Assembly (NCBI GenBank): GCA_003241645.1
Contig: QFOX01000032.1
Location: forward strand, 1-22,237
Source: Azospirillum brasilense
Lineage (GTDB): Bacteria > Pseudomonadota > Alphaproteobacteria > Rickettsiales > UBA3002
Direction of reading: 5' to 3'
DNA: 22,237 nt
The notes beneath the pieces were generated by a model, which ran no database searches, was not told where the DNA came from, and was given only the letters and a program-made list of their open reading frames with translations. This document shows, piece by piece, positions 6,385 through 13,254 of this stretch. Made by a program: the position numbers and the translations under genes. Position 1 is the first letter of the stretch. Every line of letters starts with the position of its first letter.

Positions 6385-7183
6385 GGTTGCACCCTTCATG
6401 GTGGTGATGCTCCACCGCCGGTTCATGAATGCCATGCGCGTGGCTATGGTGGTGGTGGTAGAGCGCCAGTTGCTTGGCCAGTTCTTCGCCGAACAGGGCT
6501 TTGAATTGCGGGTCGGCGCCCACGCGCTCGGGCGCGCCTTCGCAGCAGATATGGCGGTTCAGGCAGATCACACGCTGGGTGCTGGCCATCACCACGTGCA
6601 GGTCGTGGCTGACCATGAGCACTGCCATGTTCTGGCTTTCGGCCAGCGTTTTCAGCAGGCGGTAGAACTCGCCCTGCCCGGCCACGTCCACCCCTTGGGT
6701 GGGCTCATCCAGCACCAGCATTTGCGGGCTTTTCAGCAGCGCGCGCAACAGCAGCACGCGGCGCAGCTCGCCACCGGAAAGCGCGGTGAGCGGGCGGTCC
6801 ATCACGGCTTCCACGTCCAGCTGCACCGCCAGCGCTTCGGTGCGGTTATCGTCGCGCATGCCGTACAGCTCAAGGAAACTACGCACGTTCAACGGCATGC
6901 TGGAATGCGGGCGGAAATGCTGGGGCACATAGCCAATGCGCAAGCCTTCCGCGCGCGTGACGTCGCCATGGTCGGGCTGGCTCAGGCCCAGCAGGCACGA
7001 CAGCAAGGTGGTCTTGCCCGCCCCGTTCGGGCCCACGATGGTCACGATCTCGCGCGGGCGGATGGCCAGCGAAACATTGTGTAGAATTTCACGCCCCGCA
7101 TAGAACTTGCAGATGCCCGCCGCCTCCAGTAGTGGAGGTGCCGATGTATCCGTCTTCTGCAGTGCTGAGGGTCTGGTTATCAT
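6377..7183 (-). CDS. znuC: Zinc ABC transporter, ATP-binding protein with histidine-rich tail
   Basis: Cytoplasmic ATPase that powers ZnuB. In the 268-residue product Walker A is GPNGAGKTT (51-59), the Q-loop lies in VPQHF, the ABC signature is LSGGE (135-139), Walker B is MLVLDE (155-160) and the switch histidine is H193 in SHDLH. Residues 243-268 form a tail with 12 histidines and one cysteine, a likely zinc-binding or zinc-sensing extension, that continues up to the overlap with znuB. The ATG at 7183 is preferred over an upstream one at 7234: it has AAAGGAG 14 bases upstream, and family members start close to LLEAAG. Even so the gene overlaps the start of the divergent znuA by 40 bases. 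Confidence 0.93.
   Translation of the reverse strand: MITRPSALQKTDTSAPPLLEAAGICKFYAGREILHNVSLAIRPREIVTIVGPNGAGKTTLLSCLLGLSQPDHGDVTRAEGLRIGYVPQHFRPHSSMPLNVRSFLELYGMRDDNRTEALAVQLDVEAVMDRPLTALSGGELRRVLLLRALLKSPQMLVLDEPTQGVDVAGQGEFYRLLKTLAESQNMAVLMVSHDLHVVMASTQRVICLNRHICCEGAPERVGADPQFKALFGEELAKQLALYHHHHSHAHGIHEPAVEHHHHEGCNHG
7123..7138 (+). promoter_or_regulatory. Hairpin that covers the znuA ribosome-binding site
   Basis: CCTCCA (7123-7128) can pair with TGGAGG (7133-7138) around the loop GTAG. The right arm contains the strong Shine-Dalgarno GGAGG (7134-7138), 5 bases before the znuA ATG at 7144, so folding would hide it. The same bases encode residues about 16-21 of ZnuC on the other strand, so part of the complementarity could be coding constraint. 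Regulation is inferred. Confidence 0.4.
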
Positions 7184-8136
7184 GCTGCTGCGTGATACTC
7201 CTTTTGGTGGGCGCTCCGCAAGCGGCGTCTGCAAGCAGCGCCATCCCCAGCGTGGTGGTCACCACCGAGCCGCTGAAACCGCTGGTCGATGCACTGCTCA
7301 AAGGCATCACCGAGAGCACCAGCCTCACCCGCCCCGGGCAGGACGCGCACGTCATGTCGCTATCCCCCAGCCAGATGCGCGCGCTGGACAAGGCCGACCT
7401 CATCATCCTTCCCGACCGGGCGATGAACCCGGTCGTTTCCCAGCTGCTGGACAAGCACGGCCAAAGCGCCAACGCGCTGGTGCTGACCGAGCTGGACGTG
7501 GCCGAGCCCCTGCCCTACCCCACGGGCGAGCCGTGGCTGGGAGAAAAAACCAAACCCTCGACGAACGACGCAGCGCTTGACCCCCATCTGTGGATGGACC
7601 CGCTGCGCATGGCGCAGGTGATGCCGGTGATCGCCGAAACGCTGGCCGAGGTGAGCCCGCAGAATGCCGCACTCATCCGCAGCAATGCGCAGGCGCTGGA
7701 AGCCCACCTGCGCACGGTGGTGCACCCGAACCTGCAACGCATGCTGGCGCCCGCTATCAAGGAAAAGCGCTTCGGTACCAAGCCGTTCATTCCGTATGTA
7801 ACGGCGCACCGTGCCTACCAGTATTTCTTCGCGCGCTATGGGCTGAAGGATTACGGCGCGCTGCATGAACGGCCCGAGGAATTCCTCGGTGCACGTTCCA
7901 GCCGCGACCTGCTGAAGCGCGCCGGCGAGGTGGAGATCGGTTGCCTGCTGGCCGAGCAGGACAGCATCACCACCACCCGCGTGGCGCAAGCCAGCGGGGC
8001 AAAACTGGTGCATATCAGCCCCGAATTCAGCACCGCGCGCACCAATGCCGACCCCGCCGCTGCATGGGTCAGCAACGACTACGACGCGCTACTGCACGAC
8101 ACCGCGCTGCAGTTTGCCGACTGCCTAAAGAAATAA
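7144..8136 (+). CDS. znuA: Zinc ABC transporter, periplasmic zinc-binding protein
   Basis: Captures Zn2+ in the periplasm and delivers it to ZnuB. The 330-residue precursor begins with a signal peptide (hydrophobic core about residues 8-24, likely cleavage after AASA, residue 30). Metal-ligand histidines are visible as H69 (QDAHVMSLSPSQ), H148 (LDPHLWMDP) and H222 (TAHRAYQYFFARYGL), with acidic residues in AEQD (270-273). C267 and C327 match the C-terminal disulfide pair of E. coli ZnuA. The usual histidine-rich loop between the first two ligands is absent. The ATG at 7144 is fixed by GGAGG 5 bases upstream; an ATG 12 bases earlier lies before that site. It is divergent from and overlaps znuC, and its 3' end overlaps the next gene by 12 bases. 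Confidence 0.93.
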   Translation: MYPSSAVLRVWLSCCCVILLLVGAPQAASASSAIPSVVVTTEPLKPLVDALLKGITESTSLTRPGQDAHVMSLSPSQMRALDKADLIILPDRAMNPVVSQLLDKHGQSANALVLTELDVAEPLPYPTGEPWLGEKTKPSTNDAALDPHLWMDPLRMAQVMPVIAETLAEVSPQNAALIRSNAQALEAHLRTVVHPNLQRMLAPAIKEKRFGTKPFIPYVTAHRAYQYFFARYGLKDYGALHERPEEFLGARSSRDLLKRAGEVEIGCLLAEQDSITTTRVAQASGAKLVHISPEFSTARTNADPAAAWVSNDYDALLHDTALQFADCLKK

Positions 8137-8709
8137 ACTGCGGATGACCGCAAAGCGCGGCGAATCGCGGAACTTCTCCCACAACTGCTCATGATCGCCG
8201 AACAGCGTGATGCCGAACGCGATGGAGATCGCCAGCGTAAGGCTGAGCGAGGAGAGCACGCCCAGCAGGTAATACATGGGCGCGGCAATGGTGGGCAGGC
8301 TGGCCATGTAGAACCCACCGAGATGGAAACCCACCGAGGCAAGCACCAGCACCGCTACCAGCGTGAATTTCTGGCGGGTGATACCGATCATCAGGCCCAC
8401 GCACAAAATAGCCCCCAGCACGAAATAGCGAATGAACGGGTAGCTCACGCGGTCCAGCATCATCATGCCGCCGACCATGACCATAAGCGTAAAGACCAGC
8501 CCGATCTGGATCAGCCCGTCGCGCGGCAGCAGGGCGGCTGCCAGCCCGCTGGCCACCACCAGCGCCAGCACCTGCCATTGCTGGAACGGCGCGGAGAAGC
8601 CAAGGCTCAGCCCGGCCGAAGCGGCCGCGGTGGGCTGCACGATCAGGAACGGCAGCGCGCCAAGCAGGAAAATGGCGGCCGATAACATAATGAAACGTCG
8701 TGACGACAT
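8125..8709 (-). CDS. HupE/UreJ-like membrane protein
   Basis: A 194-residue integral membrane protein with about six or seven hydrophobic segments. The pattern GLSLGFSAPFQQWQVLALVVASGLAAALL followed by VMVGGMM and repeated small-residue helices resembles HupE/UreJ proteins, some of which move nickel or cobalt. The histidine-rich HPLLGLDH signature of classical HupE is not present, so the metal is uncertain; its position facing znuA makes metal uptake an attractive guess. It starts at ATG 8709 (a GTG lies 9 bases upstream) and ends in TAG, converging with znuA with a 12-base overlap. A plausible promoter lies at 8757-8784. It may instead be an unrelated small permease. Confidence 0.6.
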   Translation of the reverse strand: MSSRRFIMLSAAIFLLGALPFLIVQPTAAASAGLSLGFSAPFQQWQVLALVVASGLAAALLPRDGLIQIGLVFTLMVMVGGMMMLDRVSYPFIRYFVLGAILCVGLMIGITRQKFTLVAVLVLASVGFHLGGFYMASLPTIAAPMYYLLGVLSSLSLTLAISIAFGITLFGDHEQLWEKFRDSPRFAVIRSLFL

Positions 8710-8756
8710 GGTTCGCACCAGCTCAGCTAGGATTCTTTTTCGTTTTGCGGCAGTTT

Positions 8757-8784
8757 ACCATAGCGGCCCGCCCCCGCCAGTAAA
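8757..8784 (-). promoter_or_regulatory. Candidate promoter for the HupE-like gene
   Basis: On the minus strand, TTTACT (8784-8779) and TATGGT (8762-8757) are separated by 16 bases, each matching the sigma70 consensus at 4 of 6 positions. It lies 47 bases before the ATG at 8709 in the 118-base divergent gap shared with the ModA-like gene. No clear promoter was seen for the plus-strand gene in this gap. Confidence 0.35.
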
Positions 8785-8827
8785 AACCATGCTGCATCCT
8801 GAGGGCTTTTCGGCTAGCGTGGCGCCC

Positions 8828-9622
8828 ATGACCTTACGCACCGCACCCATTCTGGCCGCCATTCTCATGGTTTTCCCTATGCTTAGCATGGCAAAAACCA
8901 CCGCGGCCGATGCCCGTAACCTCACCATCCTCGCCGATGATGCGCTGATGCTGCCGCTGGCCGAACTAAGCCGCAGCTACGCCACCGAATCCGGCACGCC
9001 GCTCACCGTCATTCGCGCCAGCGGTGACCCCGCCCAGCAGATCGAACAGGGCTACGAGGCGCATATCCTGCTCTCGGCTGACCCGACGCTGATCGAGCGG
9101 CTTGCGCAGCGCGGGCTCATCGACGTGTTCGGCACCAAGGCCTTCGCCAGCACGCAGCTGGCGCTGGTGGCACCCACGCGCATGCAAGCCTCGCTGGAAG
9201 TGGTCAAACGCATTTCCTTCGCGGCCATCCTGTACAAAATGAACGAGCTGCCGGTTTACACCAACGACCCCTCCACACCCGGCGGGTTGCGCGCGCAGGC
9301 GCTGGTGGAAGGGCGCTCCTTCTCGCATGATCTCGCGCAGCGCATGCAGGTGATGCCGAACCTGGATGCCGTGCTGGAAACCCTGCGCAAGAAGGACGGG
9401 TTCGCCCTCATGCTCGCCAGCAACGCCATTACCGAGCCGGACATGATGATCGTCAGCCTGCTGCCGGAATCCACCTCCGAGCCGGTGCGTTACGATGCGG
9501 TGGTGCTCGCCAGTGAAAGCATGGAGAATGCGCGCGACTTCACGAAGTTCCTGCAAAGCAGCACCGCGCAGGAAATCCTCAGCACCTATGGTTTCCAGAA
9601 GCCGAGCACGGCCAAGCCGTAA
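8828..9622 (+). CDS. ModA-like periplasmic substrate-binding protein (orphan)
   Basis: A 264-residue exported protein. Residues 1-27 form a signal peptide (MTLRTAPILAAILMVFPMLSMA). The mature part begins LTILADDALMLPLAELSRSY and continues with PLTVIRASGDPAQQIEQG and ILLSADPTLIERLAQRG, the arrangement of ModA/SBP_bac_11 molybdate-binding proteins, which bind oxyanions such as molybdate or tungstate. The usual N-terminal Ser ligand region (AAASL in ModA) is replaced by ADDAL, so molybdate binding is doubtful. No permease or ATPase gene is adjacent. The ATG at 8828 is preferred because it precedes the signal peptide directly; its Shine-Dalgarno is weak. The 3' end stops 4 bases from the convergent tsaD stop. 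Confidence 0.7.
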   Translation: MTLRTAPILAAILMVFPMLSMAKTTAADARNLTILADDALMLPLAELSRSYATESGTPLTVIRASGDPAQQIEQGYEAHILLSADPTLIERLAQRGLIDVFGTKAFASTQLALVAPTRMQASLEVVKRISFAAILYKMNELPVYTNDPSTPGGLRAQALVEGRSFSHDLAQRMQVMPNLDAVLETLRKKDGFALMLASNAITEPDMMIVSLLPESTSEPVRYDAVVLASESMENARDFTKFLQSSTAQEILSTYGFQKPSTAKP

Positions 9623-9626
9623 GGGC

Positions 9627-10661
9627 TTACGCGCGGCGAAGCTCGGCCAGCGGCCAGCGGGCGCGCGGCTCCACATCCAGCCCGTCGGTCAGGCCCAGCT
9701 GCAGGCGTTCCATGCCCGCCCATGCGATCATCGCGGCATTGTCGGTGCATAGCGCGGCCGGTGCCACCGCCAGCGGCAGGCCCGCCTGCGTCGCAAGTGC
9801 GCGCAAATCATGGCCCAGCGCTTTGTTCGCTGCCACGCCACCCGCTACGGCCATGGCCGTCAGCGGCGTGCGGGCCTGCGCCATGGCGAGGCCATTGGCC
9901 ACGCGGTCGCGCACCACGGCAATGACCGCGGCTTGGAACGAGGCGGCAATATCGGCAATGAGTGCGTCGTTCAGCGGCTGCTGTGCCGTTTCACGCTCAA
10001 TGAGCAACCGCACCGCCGTCTTCAAGCCCGAGAACGAGAAGTCGCAGCCTTCCGTGCCCATCAGCGGGCGCGGCAACGCAAAACGCGGCGTGCCACGCGC
10101 CGCTGCGCGCTCGATGGCCGGGCCACCGGGATAGCCGAGCCCCAGCATTTTCGCGCATTTGTCGAAGGCTTCGCCCAGCGCATCGTCCTTCGTGCCGCCG
10201 AGGCGTTCGTAATGCCCCACGCCGTGGGCAATGAGCATCTGGCAATGCCCGCCAGAAACCAGCAGCAGGAAATACGGGAACGCCACCGCGTCGGTCAGCC
10301 GCACGGTCAGCGCGTGCCCTTCCAGGTGGTTCACCGCAATGAAGGGTTTATTGGCCGCCGCCGCCAGCGCCTTGCCGAACATAGCACCCACAATGACCCC
10401 GCCGATCAGGCCGGGGCCGGTGGTCGCGGCGATGGCGTCCACCTGCGATAGCTCCATGCCCGCCTCACGCATCACCTGCAGGTACAGCCGGTCGATCTGC
10501 GCCAGATGCGCGCGCGCCGCGATCTCGGGTACTACGCCACCATAGGGGGCGTGTTCGTCCAGCTGCGTGGCGATGGCCTGCGCCAGCACGGTGCGGTCCT
10601 CGCGCACCAGGGCGATGGCGGTCTCATCACAGCTCGATTCGATTCCCAGCACGATACGCAT
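9627..10661 (-). CDS. tsaD: tRNA N6-adenosine threonylcarbamoyltransferase
   Basis: Transfers the threonylcarbamoyl group to A37 of ANN-decoding tRNAs (t6A), acting with TsaB and TsaE. The 344-residue protein has the normal length and all family hallmarks: start MRIVLGIESSCDETAIALV, metal-binding histidines H112 and H116 in NHLEGH, SGGHCQ (137-141), GGTKDDALGEAFDK (155-168), DFSFSGLKTA, and CTDNAAMIAWAG near the C-terminus. AAGGAA about 6 bases before the ATG at 10661 supports the start. It is divergent from hemC across 54 bases, a gene pair widely conserved in alphaproteobacteria. Confidence 0.97.
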   Translation of the reverse strand: MRIVLGIESSCDETAIALVREDRTVLAQAIATQLDEHAPYGGVVPEIAARAHLAQIDRLYLQVMREAGMELSQVDAIAATTGPGLIGGVIVGAMFGKALAAAANKPFIAVNHLEGHALTVRLTDAVAFPYFLLLVSGGHCQMLIAHGVGHYERLGGTKDDALGEAFDKCAKMLGLGYPGGPAIERAAARGTPRFALPRPLMGTEGCDFSFSGLKTAVRLLIERETAQQPLNDALIADIAASFQAAVIAVVRDRVANGLAMAQARTPLTAMAVAGGVAANKALGHDLRALATQAGLPLAVAPAALCTDNAAMIAWAGMERLQLGLTDGLDVEPRARWPLAELRRA

Positions 10662-10715
10662 GGCGGTTCCTTTTTTACTCGCAAGCAGGGGCGTGCTGCG
10701 CTAGAGCTTGCGCGC

Positions 10716-11642
10716 ATGAGCGCCCCCATTCGCATCGGCACCCGTGCCAGCAAACTCGCCCTCGCGCAAGCGCAAATGCTGCGCGATACGCTGGCCAGCG
10801 CCCATGGCCTGCCGGCGGAAGCGCTCGAGATCGTGCCCATGACCACCGCGGGTGACCGCGAAGTGCAGAAAGACCCCGCGCACTGGGGGTTCAAAGGCCT
10901 GTTCACCAAAGAGCTGGAAGACGCGCTGCTCGAAGGCCGGGTGGATGTGGCCGTGCATTCCATGAAAGATATGCCGAGCGTGCTGCACGAGCGGCTGACG
11001 CTGGCCGCCATGCTGCCCCGCGCCGACGTGCGCGACGCATGGATCAGCACGCAGCATGCAAGCTATGCCGCCCTGCCTGCCGGTGCGGTGGTGGGCACGT
11101 CTTCCACCCGCCGCGCGGCGCAATTGCGCCACCGCCACCCGCAGGTGCAGATCGTGCCGTTCCGCGGCAACGTGCAGACCCGCCTGCAAAAACTGGCCGA
11201 TGGCGTGGCCGAGGCCACCTTCCTTGCCTGCGCCGGGTTATCGCGGTTGGGTATGCGCGAATGGCTGCATAACCCCATCGCCACGGAACTGATGCTGCCC
11301 GCCGTGGCGCAAGGCGCCATCGGCATGGAATGCCGCCGCGACGATGCACGCATGCAGGCGCTGCTTGCGCCGCTGGACCATTTGCCCACCAGCATCTGCG
11401 TGGCGGCGGAACGCGCTTTCCTGCGCGTGCTCGACGGCTCGTGCCGCACGCCCATTGCCGGGCTGGCCACGCTGGACGGCGACCGCCTGACGCTACAGGC
11501 CGAAGTGCTGTCGCTGGATGGCAGCGTGCGCCACGCCCACCTGCTCAGCGGCACGGTGACGGACGCCATCGCCATTGGCGAAGCGGTCGGCGCGATCCTG
11601 CACGAAGCCGCCGGCCCCCAATTGCTGGAGTCATGGAAATGA
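10716..11642 (+). CDS. hemC: Porphobilinogen deaminase (hydroxymethylbilane synthase)
   Basis: Condenses four porphobilinogens into hydroxymethylbilane in heme biosynthesis; cytoplasmic. The 308-residue product shows IRIGTRASKLALAQA at the start, GLFTKELEDALL, VDVAVHSMKDMP, GTSSTRRAAQL, PFRGNVQTRLQKL and the dipyrromethane cofactor cysteine C243 in LDGSCRTPIAG. The start at 10716 is set by homology; the upstream ATG of the longer frame at 10506 lies inside tsaD, and no strong Shine-Dalgarno is visible. The stop TGA overlaps the hemD start (ATGA), so the two are coupled. It is the first gene of the hemC-hemD-mic60-hemY run. Confidence 0.96.
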   Translation: MSAPIRIGTRASKLALAQAQMLRDTLASAHGLPAEALEIVPMTTAGDREVQKDPAHWGFKGLFTKELEDALLEGRVDVAVHSMKDMPSVLHERLTLAAMLPRADVRDAWISTQHASYAALPAGAVVGTSSTRRAAQLRHRHPQVQIVPFRGNVQTRLQKLADGVAEATFLACAGLSRLGMREWLHNPIATELMLPAVAQGAIGMECRRDDARMQALLAPLDHLPTSICVAAERAFLRVLDGSCRTPIAGLATLDGDRLTLQAEVLSLDGSVRHAHLLSGTVTDAIAIGEAVGAILHEAAGPQLLESWK

Positions 11643-12373
11643 GCGCGCCCGGCAGCATCTGGCTTACACGACCCCGGCCGGATAGCGAGCGCATGGCGCA
11701 ATCCCTTCAAACGCGCGGCATTGAAACCATCGTCGCCCCGGTGATGGAGATCCGCCCGCTGCCGCTGCACATTCCCAGCGCACGCGACCCGAAAGCGCTG
11801 CTGGTCACCAGCCGCCACGCCACCTTTGCGCTGGCCGCCCTGCCCGCGCGCTGGCGCAGCCTGCCGGTCTATTGCGTGGGCAAGGCCACGGCGCTGGCCG
11901 CCACCAAACTGGGCTACAACCATTGCATCACTGGCAAAGGCAGCGCGCTCAGCCTGCTGCCGCGCATCATGGCGCACCAGCAGGGCGGTGACATGATCCT
12001 GCATCTGTCGGGCGAGGAAATCCGTGTGCCGCTTGGCCCCATGCTGGCGCCGTATGGCATCACCATCACACGCACCATTGTGTATAGCGCCATCGCCACC
12101 GCCGCCCTGCCGGATACCCTGCTCGATGCGCTTGATGGGCAGCGCGTGCGCGGCGCGGTCTTTTACTCGCCGCGTAGCGTGACACTGGCCAAACAATTGC
12201 TCGCGCACCACCAGCGGCCCGATGCGCTGAACCATGCCGACGCGTTCTGCCTCAGCATGGCGATTGCCGGGCAAGCCGCCGCGCTGCACTGCCAGCGCCT
12301 GATGGCCTGCCACACACCCACGCACCACGCCATGATGGAACTTTTAACCCGCCCTGCTATAGGTGAACCATGA
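11639..12373 (+). CDS. hemD: Uroporphyrinogen-III synthase
   Basis: Cyclises hydroxymethylbilane to uroporphyrinogen III. HemD sequences are poorly conserved, and the call leans on context: it follows hemC with an ATGA overlap and precedes Mic60 and hemY as in other alphaproteobacteria. The 244-residue protein fits the family length and pattern, with IWLTRPRPDSERMAQSLQTRG at the start, VTSRHATFAL, VYCVGKATALAATKLG, a mid-region LHLSGEEIR and GAVFYSPRSVTLAKQLL. GGAG (11627-11630) is 8 bases before the ATG at 11639, which I prefer to the in-frame ATG at 11633 (spacing 2). Confidence 0.88.
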   Translation: MSAPGSIWLTRPRPDSERMAQSLQTRGIETIVAPVMEIRPLPLHIPSARDPKALLVTSRHATFALAALPARWRSLPVYCVGKATALAATKLGYNHCITGKGSALSLLPRIMAHQQGGDMILHLSGEEIRVPLGPMLAPYGITITRTIVYSAIATAALPDTLLDALDGQRVRGAVFYSPRSVTLAKQLLAHHQRPDALNHADAFCLSMAIAGQAAALHCQRLMACHTPTHHAMMELLTRPAIGEP

Positions 12374-13251
12374 CCGAAGCCCTGCCCCCTACCACGCCCA
12401 CACCCGCCCCGCGTTCGGGCAACCCCGCCGCCATGCTGATCGTTGCGGCGACCATCGTGCTGCTGGGCGCCATTGGCGGCGTCGCCTACATACTGAACGA
12501 GCGGCTGACCCGTCTTGCCAACGCCGAGCCGCAGGCCCCCCGCGTCGTGACCGATGCATTGGAGGCACTCAAAGACAGCATGGATACGCAGGCGGCAGCC
12601 CATGCGCGTCAGGTCAGCGTGTTGCAGCAGGAGCTTGCCGCGATCAGGGACCAACAGCCCCACACCACTCCGGAAGACATGGAGGCCACGCTCGCCCCCG
12701 TGCAGGAAAAGCTGGATGCGATCGCCCAGAAGCTTGAACAGCCTGCGCCCGTTGTTGCGCCCGCCCCCGCGCCGGAAGCCCCCGTGGCCGAGGCACCGTC
12801 CGAAAGCACCAGCCCGGCAGAAGGCATCACCGCAGAGGCCGCCGCCGCAATGGAAAAAGGCGAGCCCCTACCCGTGACCGGAACCAACACGCTGCGTGAT
12901 TATCTGGCGCTGCGCCGCGCGGTCGAATCCGGCGCACCGTTCGAGGCGGAACTCGAAGCGCTGGAACCGCAGGTCGGTGCGCTCGACGCGCAGGATCAGG
13001 AGATCCTCTACACCTACGCCGATACCGGGCTTGCCAACCTGCCCGCGCCGCGCGCCGAAGACATCGAAGAACAAAATCCGGGCTGGATGCAGCGCATCAA
13101 CACACGGTTGGCCGGACTGGTCACCATTCGTCGTAGCGATGCAGCCAAAGCCGCACCGGGTAGCGCACCGGCCGAGCTGGACGTGACACGCGACGACGTA
13201 CTGGCCGTGCTTGATAAGCTGGAAGCCCACGTGATGAAAGCGACGGAGTAA
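12370..13251 (+). CDS. mic60: Mic60/mitofilin-like inner-membrane protein
   Basis: A 293-residue protein anchored by one membrane helix (about residues 20-42) after a short proline-rich cytoplasmic N-terminus. Residues about 52-125 are a predicted coiled coil, then comes a Pro/Ala/Glu-rich linker (about 125-150) and a helical C-terminal domain with LRDYLALRRAVESGAPFEAELEAL, like the C-terminal mitofilin domain. In alphaproteobacteria Mic60 homologues lie between hemD and hemY and shape inner-membrane invaginations; mitochondrial Mic60 organises cristae. The assignment relies on that synteny plus architecture. It overlaps the hemD stop by ATGA, with AGGTGA just upstream, and hemY starts 3 bases after its stop. 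Confidence 0.8.
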   Translation: MTEALPPTTPTPAPRSGNPAAMLIVAATIVLLGAIGGVAYILNERLTRLANAEPQAPRVVTDALEALKDSMDTQAAAHARQVSVLQQELAAIRDQQPHTTPEDMEATLAPVQEKLDAIAQKLEQPAPVVAPAPAPEAPVAEAPSESTSPAEGITAEAAAAMEKGEPLPVTGTNTLRDYLALRRAVESGAPFEAELEALEPQVGALDAQDQEILYTYADTGLANLPAPRAEDIEEQNPGWMQRINTRLAGLVTIRRSDAAKAAPGSAPAELDVTRDDVLAVLDKLEAHVMKATE

Positions 13252-13254
13252 CCC

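Noticed and set aside
7071..7090. Possible Zur-type dyad GAAA...TTTC within the znuC coding region
   Set aside because: Only the four outer bases on each side are symmetric; the centre does not match a Zur-like consensus, and the bases encode conserved ZnuC residues.
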